64,000 bases of DNA from Rapidithrix thailandica. Lineage in GTDB: Bacteria; Bacteroidota; Bacteroidia; Cytophagales; Flammeovirgaceae. The stretch is from the NCBI RefSeq assembly GCF_039710355.1, contig NZ_JBDKWZ010000011.1, positions 62,001 to 126,000 on the forward strand. The letters run 5' to 3'. Shown one piece after another: positions 44,780 to 53,574 of the stretch. Made by a program: the position numbers and the translations under genes. The first letter of the stretch is position 1. Every line of letters starts with the position of its first letter. The notes below the pieces were generated by a model, which had not been told where the DNA came from, searched no databases, and saw nothing but the letters and a program-made list of their open reading frames with translations.

Positions 44780-45995
44780 GACAATTTTAGCTACAGCTTA
44801 TGCCATAAATCCTTATAAAGGTTCTGAAGACGGTATGGGTTGGAATTTTGTACGGCAGATTGCCCGCTTCAATACGGTGATCGCTATTACCCGGAAAAAC
44901 AATCAGCCAATGATTGAAAAATATATGACGGAGTATCCCGATGTGGTGTATGAGAATATGCAGTTCCTATATTTTGATTTACCTTACTGGATGCGGTTTT
45001 GGAAGAAAAAAAGCCGTGGGGCCATGCTATATTATTGGATGTGGCAGCGGGCCATGCCCCGGTTTATCCGGAAACAGCAACTTTCTTTTGACATCATTCA
45101 CAATTTGAACTTCCACAATGACTGGACTCCAAGTTATTTGTGGAAATTGAACAAGCCGTTTGTTTGGGGACCTATCGGACATCACCCTTCCATTCCGGGC
45201 CAATATTTAATAAATTATAACAATGTATACAACATAAAAAATAAAGCCACTTGGATGGTCAAACAAGCCTTTTGGAAATACTCCTCTTCTTTGAAAAAGA
45301 CTTTGGATAAGGCCGATTATGTATGTTGTATGAATTCACATGTGGCAAAGGTTATTCCGTTACAAAAGGGGAAATACAGTATCATTCCTTCTGTGGCAAG
45401 TCAGGACTTTGGATATGAGCCCAAACAGCATAAGAAAGCATTTACACTTATTTCTGCCGGGAGGTTTGTTCCTCTAAAAGGGTTTGACTTAAGTATTTTG
45501 GCCTTTGCCCGATTTCTGGATTCACTACCCAAGGCAAAACGAGAGGATTGCAAACTTATCATTGTGGGGGCTGGCCCCGAGTTTCCCCTGTTGCAAAAAC
45601 TTGTTCGTGAAAATAACATCGAAAATCAGGTGCAATTTATTCATTGGGTTGAAAGAAAAGAGTTGTTAAAACTGTATAAAAATGCTTCTGCATTTCTTTT
45701 TCCCTCTCACGAAGGGGCAGGCATGGTGGTGGCCGAAGCGCTTTCTTTCGGTCTCCCTGTGATTTGTTTGGATAACTCGGGACCGGGAGAGTTTATAGAC
45801 GACACTTGTGGGGTTGCAGTAAAAGAAACAACATATACGCACACACTTACACAGTTGAGCCAGGCGATTGCCAAATTATATCAATTTCCTGAGTTGGCGG
45901 AAAGAATGGGGAAATGCGCCCGTATTAAATTTGAAAATCAGTTTCACTGGGATCGAAGAGGAGAGCAATTGCATTCGATCTATCAAAGCCTTTAA
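44772..45995 (+). CDS. Glycosyltransferase family 4
   Basis: 407 residues from the ATG at 44772, overlapping the acyltransferase stop by 8 bp. N-terminal GT-B domain: AYAINPYKGSEDGMGWNFV (an acceptor-side pattern seen in GT4 enzymes of capsule loci). C-terminal donor domain: LISAGRFVPLKGFDLSILAF, KLIIVGAGPEFPLLQKL, and SHEGAGMVVAEALSFGLPVI with the E-x7-E motif. It adds a sugar to the repeat unit. A ~97-bp gap follows, then the next glycosyltransferase. Confidence 0.92.
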   Translation: MYKTILATAYAINPYKGSEDGMGWNFVRQIARFNTVIAITRKNNQPMIEKYMTEYPDVVYENMQFLYFDLPYWMRFWKKKSRGAMLYYWMWQRAMPRFIRKQQLSFDIIHNLNFHNDWTPSYLWKLNKPFVWGPIGHHPSIPGQYLINYNNVYNIKNKATWMVKQAFWKYSSSLKKTLDKADYVCCMNSHVAKVIPLQKGKYSIIPSVASQDFGYEPKQHKKAFTLISAGRFVPLKGFDLSILAFARFLDSLPKAKREDCKLIIVGAGPEFPLLQKLVRENNIENQVQFIHWVERKELLKLYKNASAFLFPSHEGAGMVVAEALSFGLPVICLDNSGPGEFIDDTCGVAVKETTYTHTLTQLSQAIAKLYQFPELAERMGKCARIKFENQFHWDRRGEQLHSIYQSL

Positions 45996-46092
45996 GACTA
46001 TTAACAACCTAATCTTCTTAGGGTATTCGCAAACAATTCCGGAAAATGTGAGAGCAGACAACTTCGAGTTTTTCATTCCATAAAACACCTGT

Positions 46093-47241
46093 ATGAAAAT
46101 ATTTGCTTTTCATTTATTAAACGATTACAGTGGTAGTCCTAAAGTGTTGATGCAATTACTGAAAGCTTGGGCGAATGAAGGTCTGGACGTTACCATGGTA
46201 ACCTGTGCCGGAAAAGAGGGGTTCCTTTCCAACCTTGAGCATATTCAATATAGATACTTTTGGTATCAATGGGCAGCTAATCCTTTTATTCGTTTGTTCA
46301 ACCTATGTATGAGTCAATTTCTTTTATTGGTTCAAATGATTCTAGTGGTTCGAAAAGAGGATATTCTCTATGTCAATACCGTACTGCCTTTTGGTGCGGC
46401 TGTCTTGGGAAAGATAAAGGGATGCCGGGTGATTTATCATATACATGAAACTTCCGTAAAACCTCCTCTTTTTAAAAAAATCCTGTTTGGAATTGTTCGT
46501 TGGGCTGCTTATGATGTGGTGTATGTATCAAAATATGTAGCGAACCAGGAAAGGGTAGAGGCCAAAAATACGTATATTTTGCACAATGCCATTGAGAATG
46601 AATTTATCGAAACGGCCGTTGCCCAACGTAAAGCAAAAGTACCTGATGGAAGGGTGCTGATGGTTTGTTCTTTGAAGGTATATAAAGGCGTGTTTGAGTT
46701 TGTCGAATTGGCAAAGCGGCATTCCGAATACCGCTTCCGTTTGGTGGTAAATGCAGATCAGGAGGCCCTGGATCTTTTTTTTGAAGGGACTACTTTGCCA
46801 CAGAATTTGGAAGTGTTTCCAACACAAAAGGATGTGCACCCTTTTTACCAATGGGCGGATGTAATCTTGAACCTTTCTCGACCGGATGGTTGGGTGGAAA
46901 CCTTCGGGCTGACCATCTTGGAAGGTATGGCTTATGGCTTGCCAGCTATTGTTCCTCCGGTGGGAGGGATTACGGAACTAGTCGAAAATCAAAAGAATGG
47001 CTTTCAAGTTGATTCCAGAAGGCCTCAAGTATTGTCGGAAAAGCTACGGGAAATCCTGAGCAATCCTTCATTTTATGCGCAACTTCAAGCCTTTGCATTA
47101 TACAAAATCAACTTCTTTAAAGAAGATATTTTTATCAGGCAAAGTTTGCGCATTTTCCAACAGTCAAACAAGACTTTCAATAAATCTGATTTATCAACGA
47201 ACCTTGAACCCACAACTTCTCAATCTATACTCAAAGATTGA
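46093..47241 (+). CDS. Glycosyltransferase family 4
   Basis: 382 residues. N-terminal domain FAFHLLNDYSGSPKVLMQLL and YHIHETSVKPPLFKKIL; C-terminal domain VLMVCSLKVYKGVFEFVELAKR and RPDGWVETFGLTILEGMAYGLP, where E-x7-E is E-T-F-G-L-T-I-L-E. Thus a GT-B, GT4 enzyme, third of the locus. The last ~25 residues (NKSDLSTNLEPTTSQ) are low-complexity. The following gene begins 10 bp later. Confidence 0.91.
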   Translation: MKIFAFHLLNDYSGSPKVLMQLLKAWANEGLDVTMVTCAGKEGFLSNLEHIQYRYFWYQWAANPFIRLFNLCMSQFLLLVQMILVVRKEDILYVNTVLPFGAAVLGKIKGCRVIYHIHETSVKPPLFKKILFGIVRWAAYDVVYVSKYVANQERVEAKNTYILHNAIENEFIETAVAQRKAKVPDGRVLMVCSLKVYKGVFEFVELAKRHSEYRFRLVVNADQEALDLFFEGTTLPQNLEVFPTQKDVHPFYQWADVILNLSRPDGWVETFGLTILEGMAYGLPAIVPPVGGITELVENQKNGFQVDSRRPQVLSEKLREILSNPSFYAQLQAFALYKINFFKEDIFIRQSLRIFQQSNKTFNKSDLSTNLEPTTSQSILKD

Positions 47242-47250
47242 TGTTTTCAT

Positions 47251-48504
47251 ATGCAAAACATCCACGCATTAAACCAAGATTCTATGAAAAAAAATAGGAA
47301 GAAAAGGCTTGCCATTATCGGTACGGTAGGTTTACCTGCCAGCTATGGTGGGTTTGAAACCCTGGCAGATCACCTGGTTAAAAACTTAGGTGAATCGTAT
47401 GATATCACCGTCTATTGTAGTGGCAAAAAATACCCTTCTCACAAACGGGCAGACCAGTACCTTTCTGCAAGGCTAAAGTATATTCCGTTGGAAGCCAATG
47501 GTATCCAAAGTATTCCCTATGACTCGATTTCTATCTTGCATGCGCTTTTTTATGCGGATGTGTTATTGGTCTTAGGAGTTGCAGGGGCTTGGATTTTACC
47601 ATTTGTGAAAAAATTTACTCGGAAAAAAATTGTAATTTCTATTGACGGTATTGAGTGGAAACGGGACAAGTGGAATTTGTTGGCCAAGTGGTATTTGTGG
47701 TGGGCCGAAAAAGTTGCAGTAAAAAACTCACATATTGACATTTCGGACAATGAATCGATACAGGACTACACCGCCCGGCGGTATGGAAGTTTGAGTAGAA
47801 TTGTGGAATATGGAGCAGACCATACCATAAAAACTTTTCCTTCACAAGAGGACAAAGAGAAATACCCGTTTTTACATGCTTCTTATGCCTTTAAAGTATG
47901 CCGGATCGAACCGGAAAATAATGTGCATAAAGTTTTGGAAGCATTTTCAAAACTTCCCTCTCATACTATGGTGATTGTAGGCAACTGGAAGAACAGTGAT
48001 TATGGCCGGAATTTACGCGTCCAATACAGCCAATATCCCAATATTATCTTACTGGATCCGATTTATGAGCAAAGGACTTTGGACATGCTCCGGGGGAATG
48101 CAAAATTATATATTCACGGCCATTCGGCCGGGGGCACAAACCCCTCTTTGGTAGAAGCTATGTATTTGGGCTTGCCCGTCATCGCTTATAATGTCTCTTA
48201 CAACAAGACGACTACAGAGAGTAAGGCAAAGTACTTTAGTACCTCAACAGAATTGAAAGAGCTCGTGCAGAACATTACGGCTGCAGATCTGGTGCTGATG
48301 GCTGCATCTATGGGTGAAATTGCCAACAGGCGTTATATCTGGAAGGTAATTGCCTCTAAATATGATCTCTTGATTCAAGAGGCTCTTTTTCAAAAAACAA
48401 AACCACCGGTAGGGCCGAAATTGAAGGACCTCGATCAGTCGGAATTGTTAAAACACAATGTTGCGCATTTACAAGATCAATATTATTTTTTTGAAAAGCG
48501 ATAA
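47251..48504 (+). CDS. Glycosyltransferase with DUF1972 N-terminus (RfaB/rhamnosyltransferase-like)
   Basis: 417 residues from the ATG at 47251 (ATG 47284 is an alternative). The N-terminal DUF1972 signature IIGTVGLPASYGGFETLADHLV is clear, and the C-terminal GT4-like domain reads HGHSAGGTNPSLVEAMYLGLPVIAYNVSYN. DUF1972 enzymes often transfer rhamnose or other sugars early in assembly. The next gene, the WecA-type initiating enzyme, begins 12 bp later, consistent with this enzyme adding the second sugar (inference). Confidence 0.92.
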   Translation: MQNIHALNQDSMKKNRKKRLAIIGTVGLPASYGGFETLADHLVKNLGESYDITVYCSGKKYPSHKRADQYLSARLKYIPLEANGIQSIPYDSISILHALFYADVLLVLGVAGAWILPFVKKFTRKKIVISIDGIEWKRDKWNLLAKWYLWWAEKVAVKNSHIDISDNESIQDYTARRYGSLSRIVEYGADHTIKTFPSQEDKEKYPFLHASYAFKVCRIEPENNVHKVLEAFSKLPSHTMVIVGNWKNSDYGRNLRVQYSQYPNIILLDPIYEQRTLDMLRGNAKLYIHGHSAGGTNPSLVEAMYLGLPVIAYNVSYNKTTTESKAKYFSTSTELKELVQNITAADLVLMAASMGEIANRRYIWKVIASKYDLLIQEALFQKTKPPVGPKLKDLDQSELLKHNVAHLQDQYYFFEKR

Positions 48505-48515
48505 TCTATTTCAAT

Positions 48516-49601
48516 ATGAATCTGTCGGAAGAAATTGAACTGCTTATTACGGGAGTTTCCGCTTTAATTGTCGGCCTTATCCTGGTCCCAAGGTTGAAAC
48601 GCTGGGCGGTAAAGGTGAAACTAGTGGATAAGCCCAATCATAGAAAGTTGCATACGGAGCCAATTCCTTTGGTAGGAGGGATTGCCATTGCGATTGCCTC
48701 ATTTTTGACACTATTGCTCAGCGAAGCTTTTATCCATACTATTGACAGGCATCTCATTGTGTTAGGCGCCAGTACCTTATTGCTGATTGTCGGGGTGTTG
48801 GATGATAAGATGGACATCAAGCCTCTGTACCGTCTATTGATCCAAATGGGCTGTGCATATGCTGTTGCCTCTTCCGGGATTAGAATAAGTTCATTTTATG
48901 GGATTTTTGGGATGTATGAGTTGCCATTAACCATCCAGTACATATTTACGATTTTGGTTATTACAGGTGTAATCAATGCCTTTAACCTTATGGATGGCAT
49001 AGATGGTTTGGCCGGAGGGCTTTCTATCATGGGCTTTGGTACGTTAGTCATTTTATCGTATTTGTTGGGAAGGTTTGATCTTGGCAATCTCTACATTGCT
49101 TTTTTCGGAGCAACTGCAGCTTTTTTGAAACATAACCTTAGTAAAAAGAAAATCTTTATGGGAGATGGGGGCTCTTTGTTCCTTGGCTTTACTCTTGTGA
49201 TTGCAGGAATCCAAATGATTGAACTCGCCAGTCAGTCCGGAAGTATTCGCTCCACTACGGTTTTATTAATTATCATGGGGATATTTTGGATCCCGGTATT
49301 GGATTCTATCCGAGTGTATAGAAGCCGGATTAAGAAAGGGGTTTCTCCTTTCACTGCCGACAAAAATCACTTACATCACCTCTTTTTGTTGACAGGCTTA
49401 AGTCATCAAAAAACCTCTCTGTTAATAAATCTTTCCGCTCTGTTTTTTCTTTTGTCGATTGTTGTATTGGCTTACTATTTTCCTTTGACCATCGTATTAT
49501 TTGTCGTTACTCTGCTTTTTATTTTGTTGGCCAGTGTACTGAACATTAACAAAAGCCTGAACGAGTGGCGGAATAAGATCAGAGAAATGGAAGAAGATTA
49601 A
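48516..49601 (+). CDS. Undecaprenyl-phosphate sugar-1-phosphate transferase (WecA/TagO/MraY family)
   Basis: 361 residues, about 10-11 membrane helices. Family motifs: KPNHRKLHTEPIPLVGG (first cytoplasmic loop), GVLDDKMDIKPLYRL (Mg2+-binding DD), NAFNLMDGIDGLAGGL (catalytic Asp and NxxNxxDGxDGLA pattern), MGDGGSLFLGF and the HLHHLF loop (DKNHLHHLFL) with the His-rich recognition motif of WecA. It transfers HexNAc-1-phosphate from UDP-sugar to undecaprenyl phosphate, starting the repeat unit. It is the last gene of the locus; a strong terminator follows. Confidence 0.93.
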   Translation: MNLSEEIELLITGVSALIVGLILVPRLKRWAVKVKLVDKPNHRKLHTEPIPLVGGIAIAIASFLTLLLSEAFIHTIDRHLIVLGASTLLLIVGVLDDKMDIKPLYRLLIQMGCAYAVASSGIRISSFYGIFGMYELPLTIQYIFTILVITGVINAFNLMDGIDGLAGGLSIMGFGTLVILSYLLGRFDLGNLYIAFFGATAAFLKHNLSKKKIFMGDGGSLFLGFTLVIAGIQMIELASQSGSIRSTTVLLIIMGIFWIPVLDSIRVYRSRIKKGVSPFTADKNHLHHLFLLTGLSHQKTSLLINLSALFFLLSIVVLAYYFPLTIVLFVVTLLFILLASVLNINKSLNEWRNKIREMEED

Positions 49602-49642
49602 GAAGAAAATATACACCTTGAAGAAATTGAAAACAGATGATT

Positions 49643-49680
49643 CCATCCTGTCATTTACGAGATAACAGGATGGTTTTTTT
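49643..49680 (+). terminator. Strong terminator closing the polysaccharide operon
   Basis: Stem CCATCCTGT (49643-49651) with ACAGGATGG (49665-49673), a 13-nt loop, then T7. It lies 41 bp past the WecA-type gene. Confidence 0.9.
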
Positions 49681-49695
49681 ATAAAGAGAAGTGAA

Positions 49696-50091
49696 TTAAA
49701 TATTCACGGAATTTAGCCTTTGTGTTCGCTGGCACAGTTGTAATGGTAAACCCCAAGGGTCGCGTAACATTACAATATGACTGCCGTCCTCAGTTTTTAC
49801 CTCCTCTACAAAAGAGGCTCCGCAAGCTAATAACCTGTTTTTATCAGCCTCAGCATTTTCAGATTCGAATGCAAAATGAAAAGTGAGTTGATGTTGTTGA
49901 CCGTATTCGATAATTGGAAATTCGGGCCGGTGATATAATTCGCAGACCACCCTGCCGGTGGAGTCGGCAAGAAAGAGCATATACGGAGGCTTATCCATTT
50001 GCCAAGCCACCTTGAGTTCCAAGTGTTCACAATACCAATCTCTTACGGCCAAAGGCTCGTTTACGTTAATCGCAAAATGTTCAAAAATCAT
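49696..50091 (-). CDS. VOC (glyoxalase/bleomycin-resistance fold) family protein
   Basis: 131 residues from the ATG at 50091; the longer frame to 50307 reads low-quality sequence and is rejected. Paired beta-alpha-beta-beta-beta modules: MIFEHFAINVNEPLAVRDWY begins module one, and LTFHFAFESENAEADKNRLL with SHIVMLRDPWGLPLQL forms module two. Candidate metal ligands are His5, Glu in VVCELYHRPEF, His in QLTFHF and the final positions. Members are lyases, dioxygenases or resistance proteins; the role is open. It lies alone between the polysaccharide terminator and the P-type ATPase gene. Confidence 0.85.
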   Translation of the reverse strand: MIFEHFAINVNEPLAVRDWYCEHLELKVAWQMDKPPYMLFLADSTGRVVCELYHRPEFPIIEYGQQHQLTFHFAFESENAEADKNRLLACGASFVEEVKTEDGSHIVMLRDPWGLPLQLCQRTQRLNSVNI

Positions 50092-50224
50092 ATGAATGGT
50101 AATTTTAGTATGTGCACTAAAATTAACAATGAGATTTCGGAAGAGGTAAAAATGCACTGACTTTATAAAAACGTGGAAAGTTCTCTCGGTAAAAATACAG
50201 CGTTTTTTGGGGCTTAACCAAGGT

Positions 50225-52918
50225 CTATAGACGTTTCTGCAGGGGGCTTTTACTTCTGATCCATTTGAATATTTCCATGACGGCCAATAAGATAAGAGCA
50301 AGACCAAAGAATGTAAACCATTCTTTTAGGCTAATGGGATTTACCTCAAGTACGTTTCCCATCATAGGAGTATACATAGACAAGATATGTATACCCTGGG
50401 CTAAGAATACACCTACAATTAGGAAATAATTTCGACTCAAAGGAATCTTGAAAGCCGATTTTTTCTCCGAACGGCAATTAAACACATGTACATTTTCCAA
50501 AAAAACCATCAATAACAAAAGGAGGTTGCGAGCTTCTTTTTCAGCATATCCGGAGGATATCAGATGATTCCAGACAAAGAAGGCAATGAGTCCAATGGTC
50601 AATCCTGATACAACTACCTGGGAAACCATTTGTTCGTTAAAAATGCCTTCGGTCGGTTTCCGGGGGGGCTTTTTCATGGTGCCGGGTTCCCCCCTTTCAA
50701 AGGTCAGAGCTTTATCCTGGATTCCGTTGGTCACTATATTCAGCCAAAGTAATTGTACAGCCATAAGGGGTAAAGGCAAGCCAAAGCTCAGGGCTAGGAT
50801 AAAGAGTACCACCTCTGCTCCTCCTGTGGAAATCAACAGGTAAATCACTTTTCGGATATTATCATACACATACCGTCCCTCCTCAATGCCCGTCTGGATT
50901 GTTGTGAAATTGTCGTTGGCAATGATAATGGACGCGATATCTTTGGCCAGGTCCGTACCGGAGCCCATCGCCAGTCCGATATGGGATTTTTTTAATGCAG
51001 GTACATCATTGACCCCATCTCCGGTTACGGCTACAAAATTTCCTGCATTTTTGAGACCTTCCACCAGTTGTAATTTCTGGAGGGGGGTGACCCGGGCAAA
51101 AACCCGGGCTTTTTGAAGGATGTTCAAGAACTCCGGATGATTGGAGCTTTCAAATTGTTCGATTTTTTTGCCTATTATGACTTGTTCAAAAGAATCCGCA
51201 ATGTCCAATTCTTTGGCAATCCCGAAAGCCGTAACAGGATGATCCCCGGTAACCATAGAAACTTTCACACCTGCCTCCAGGCATTTTTGCACAGCCTCTT
51301 TTACTTCAGGTCTGAGCGGGTCTATAAAACATAAAAAACCTAGAAAGGTGAGATGGTGTACACATTCAGGTTGAAGCTTCTCTTTATCATACACTTCTTC
51401 CACTTGTCCAAATGCAACTGCCAATACCCGGTAGCCTTCATTGATCAAAACTTCATTTTGCCGTTTGAGTGCTTTGAGGTTTAATGCCTCGTTTCCTTGT
51501 ATTGTTTGTACCTGTTCACATAATGCGACAATGGTTTCGAAGGCACCTTTTATAGCAATATTAATGGAAGTGTTTTCTTTAAAGAAGGTTGCCGCATATT
51601 TGTATTCGGATTCATAAGGTATGTTCGCGAGTATCTGGCTCTTGGTTTTCAGTTCTTCTGGAGAAATTTGCAATTTATACCCCATGGCAAGTACGGCAAG
51701 GTCCATTGCATCTCCATTGAATTTCCATTCCTTGTTTTTCATGTAAAGTGAACCCTCACTGCACAAAATGGCCATGGAACACAGAGTTTTAAGCAGCTCT
51801 TGTTCCCTGTCAGATGGCTTGCCATCTTCCAAGGAAAGTACGCTTCCATGTCCGTTATATCCTTCTCCGGTAACTTTGAAGTTTAGCTGATAGGGAAGGG
51901 AGATTTTTTTGACGGTTTGTTTATTTACCGTCAAGGTGCCGGTTTTGTCACTGGCAATGCAAGTCACACTGCCTAAGGCTTCCACCACTGTTAACTTTCT
52001 GATAATCATATTTCTTTTGGCCATCCGCCTGGTTGCAATTGACAAGGCTACGGTAATGGACACCGGCAAACCTTCGGGAATGGCGGATACCGCCAAGGCC
52101 ACGGCAAAAAAGAAGACTTCTTGAATTTGCATGCCCCGGAACAAGGCGATGATTCCCAGAATAATCACTGCTATAAGTACGATAGCACTGATTTGCCGGG
52201 CAAATCTCTCCATACGGATAATGAGAGGGGGTTTGGCCGAGCTAGTTGTGGTGACGGCCTTGGCAATCTTGCCTACCTCCGTGTTCATACCGGTGTTAAC
52301 TACAATCCCCAATCCCCGGCCTGCCATGATGGTGGTACCGGCAAAGGCCATATTGTGCCGGTCACTTACCGGAGTAGCTGTTGTCAGCAGTTTTGTATCC
52401 TTTATGACAACCATCGACTCTCCGGTGAGCAAGGATTCGTCTACCTCCAGGCGGTTAGTTTGAATCAGTCGTATATCTGCAGGCACCCGGTTGCCCGACT
52501 CCAATAGAACGACATCTCCGGGAACCAATTCCTCCGCCGACACCGTGGTTTCATGGCCGTTGCGTTTGACCAAAGCAAATATTTTTAATAATTTTTGCAA
52601 AGAGGCCGCATTTTGTTCGGCCTTCCACTCTTGCACGGTTCCTATCAATGCATTGAGAATGAGTACCCCGTAGATAAACATGGCATCCACTACTTCATCA
52701 ATAATTAACGAAACCGAGCCGGCAATCAGTAATACATAAATAATCGGACTTTTAAATTGATTGAGAATTATCTTCAATAAGGTAGGAGGTTTTTGCTCCG
52801 GAAGTAGGTTCAGTCCATATTTTCGCTGCCTGACCTTAACCTCTTTATTGCTAAGCCCTTTCCGGCTACTCTCCGTTGCTTCTAATAACTCCGGCTCTTC
52901 TATTGAATGCCACTCCAT
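50225..52918 (-). CDS. P-type cation ATPase (Ca2+-type, P2)
   Basis: 897 residues. N-terminal cation_ATPase_N (WHSIEEPELLEATESSRKGL), actuator domain with LTGES, phosphorylation motif DKTGTLT with D324, an N domain with KGAFETIVALCEQ, and hinge TGDGVNDVPALKKSHIG; about 10 membrane helices. The helix-4 motif is AIPEGLPVSITVALSI, the PEGLP of SERCA/PMCA-type Ca2+ pumps rather than the CPx of heavy-metal pumps. It exports Ca2+ (or Mn2+) from the cytoplasm using ATP. The length is normal for P2A. It is a single gene; the ~500-bp region upstream should hold its promoter. Confidence 0.93.
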   Translation of the reverse strand: MEWHSIEEPELLEATESSRKGLSNKEVKVRQRKYGLNLLPEQKPPTLLKIILNQFKSPIIYVLLIAGSVSLIIDEVVDAMFIYGVLILNALIGTVQEWKAEQNAASLQKLLKIFALVKRNGHETTVSAEELVPGDVVLLESGNRVPADIRLIQTNRLEVDESLLTGESMVVIKDTKLLTTATPVSDRHNMAFAGTTIMAGRGLGIVVNTGMNTEVGKIAKAVTTTSSAKPPLIIRMERFARQISAIVLIAVIILGIIALFRGMQIQEVFFFAVALAVSAIPEGLPVSITVALSIATRRMAKRNMIIRKLTVVEALGSVTCIASDKTGTLTVNKQTVKKISLPYQLNFKVTGEGYNGHGSVLSLEDGKPSDREQELLKTLCSMAILCSEGSLYMKNKEWKFNGDAMDLAVLAMGYKLQISPEELKTKSQILANIPYESEYKYAATFFKENTSINIAIKGAFETIVALCEQVQTIQGNEALNLKALKRQNEVLINEGYRVLAVAFGQVEEVYDKEKLQPECVHHLTFLGFLCFIDPLRPEVKEAVQKCLEAGVKVSMVTGDHPVTAFGIAKELDIADSFEQVIIGKKIEQFESSNHPEFLNILQKARVFARVTPLQKLQLVEGLKNAGNFVAVTGDGVNDVPALKKSHIGLAMGSGTDLAKDIASIIIANDNFTTIQTGIEEGRYVYDNIRKVIYLLISTGGAEVVLFILALSFGLPLPLMAVQLLWLNIVTNGIQDKALTFERGEPGTMKKPPRKPTEGIFNEQMVSQVVVSGLTIGLIAFFVWNHLISSGYAEKEARNLLLLLMVFLENVHVFNCRSEKKSAFKIPLSRNYFLIVGVFLAQGIHILSMYTPMMGNVLEVNPISLKEWFTFFGLALILLAVMEIFKWIRSKSPLQKRL

Positions 52919-53365
52919 TTTTTAGAAATTTTGTATGATTCGTAATACTATGAGCTGTAGGTTTTGTATGGGTAACCAGAGGATTAATTTGGTAGGGGTC
53001 TGACAAGTGATGGGCAAGATAAATGAATTGTACTCTTAATTGGCAAGCGCAAAGTAAGGAGAATATAAAGAATTTTATCTATATGATTTATATTGTCAAA
53101 CCGGAAATAAGCAGGACTACCCAGTGTAGTTTTCAGAAGAATTTATAAATATAAGTCGCAAATTCAGTGTTTAAGTTCGTGTGGTAAGGTCAAATCTTCA
53201 AAAGCCTATAACCATAGAGGGGAATAGACATACACTTAAGTGGAAGGATGTGTAAACTACAGAGAGGCCAGAGCTTTTGTAATCCTGATTTCAGATGAAA
53301 AACCATAAACATTTTGAAATACGAGCATTGAGAACAATAAAAATAAATTAGGTTTCAATAGTCAT
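52919..53365. other. Intergenic upstream of the P-type ATPase
   Basis: About 450 bp without a gene on either strand. No confident promoter box found. Confidence 0.4.
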
Positions 53366-53399
53366 AACCCATTGAACAAATTCGAAGGTTCAATGGGTT
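53366..53399. terminator. Perfect stem-loop near the 3' end of the M43 protease transcription unit
   Basis: A 12-bp perfect stem, AACCCATTGAAC (53366-53377) with GTTCAATGGGTT (53388-53399), and a 10-nt loop. It lacks a T run in either direction, so termination strength is uncertain. MITE copy 3 lies between it and the protease stop codon. Confidence 0.5.
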
Positions 53400-53417
53400 T
53401 ATGATAGGTTATACAAT

Positions 53418-53572
53418 GAAGTGGTCTACACTTCTAGTTTTTGACCGGAAATGGAATCAAAATCGGCTCATCAAGGCACTTTTTGAAGAGAAAAGCTATT
53501 GTTGCAAAAAGTAACACGGAGGAGGCGTTTTTGAAACATTTTTCAGGAAAAAGAAAAAGGTTAATTTACTTC
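53418..53572 (+). mobile_element. MITE-like repeat, copy 3
   Basis: 155 bp. Begins GAAGTGGTCTACA and ends with the complement of GAAGTAAATTAACC. Flanked by AAT on both sides (53415-53417, 53573-53575). Its distal edge is 3 bp from the stop codon of the protease gene; the flanking AAT reaches into that stop. Closest to copy 4. Confidence 0.85.
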
Positions 53573-53574
53573 AA

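Noticed and set aside
49688..49699. GAAGTGAATTAA, identical to 12 bases of the repeat end
   Set aside because: No further similarity on either side and no second end; likely chance in AT-rich DNA.
50092..50307. N-terminal extension of the VOC protein
   Set aside because: Sequence is not VOC-like and would run into the P-type ATPase gene; the ATG at 50091 starts the fold exactly.
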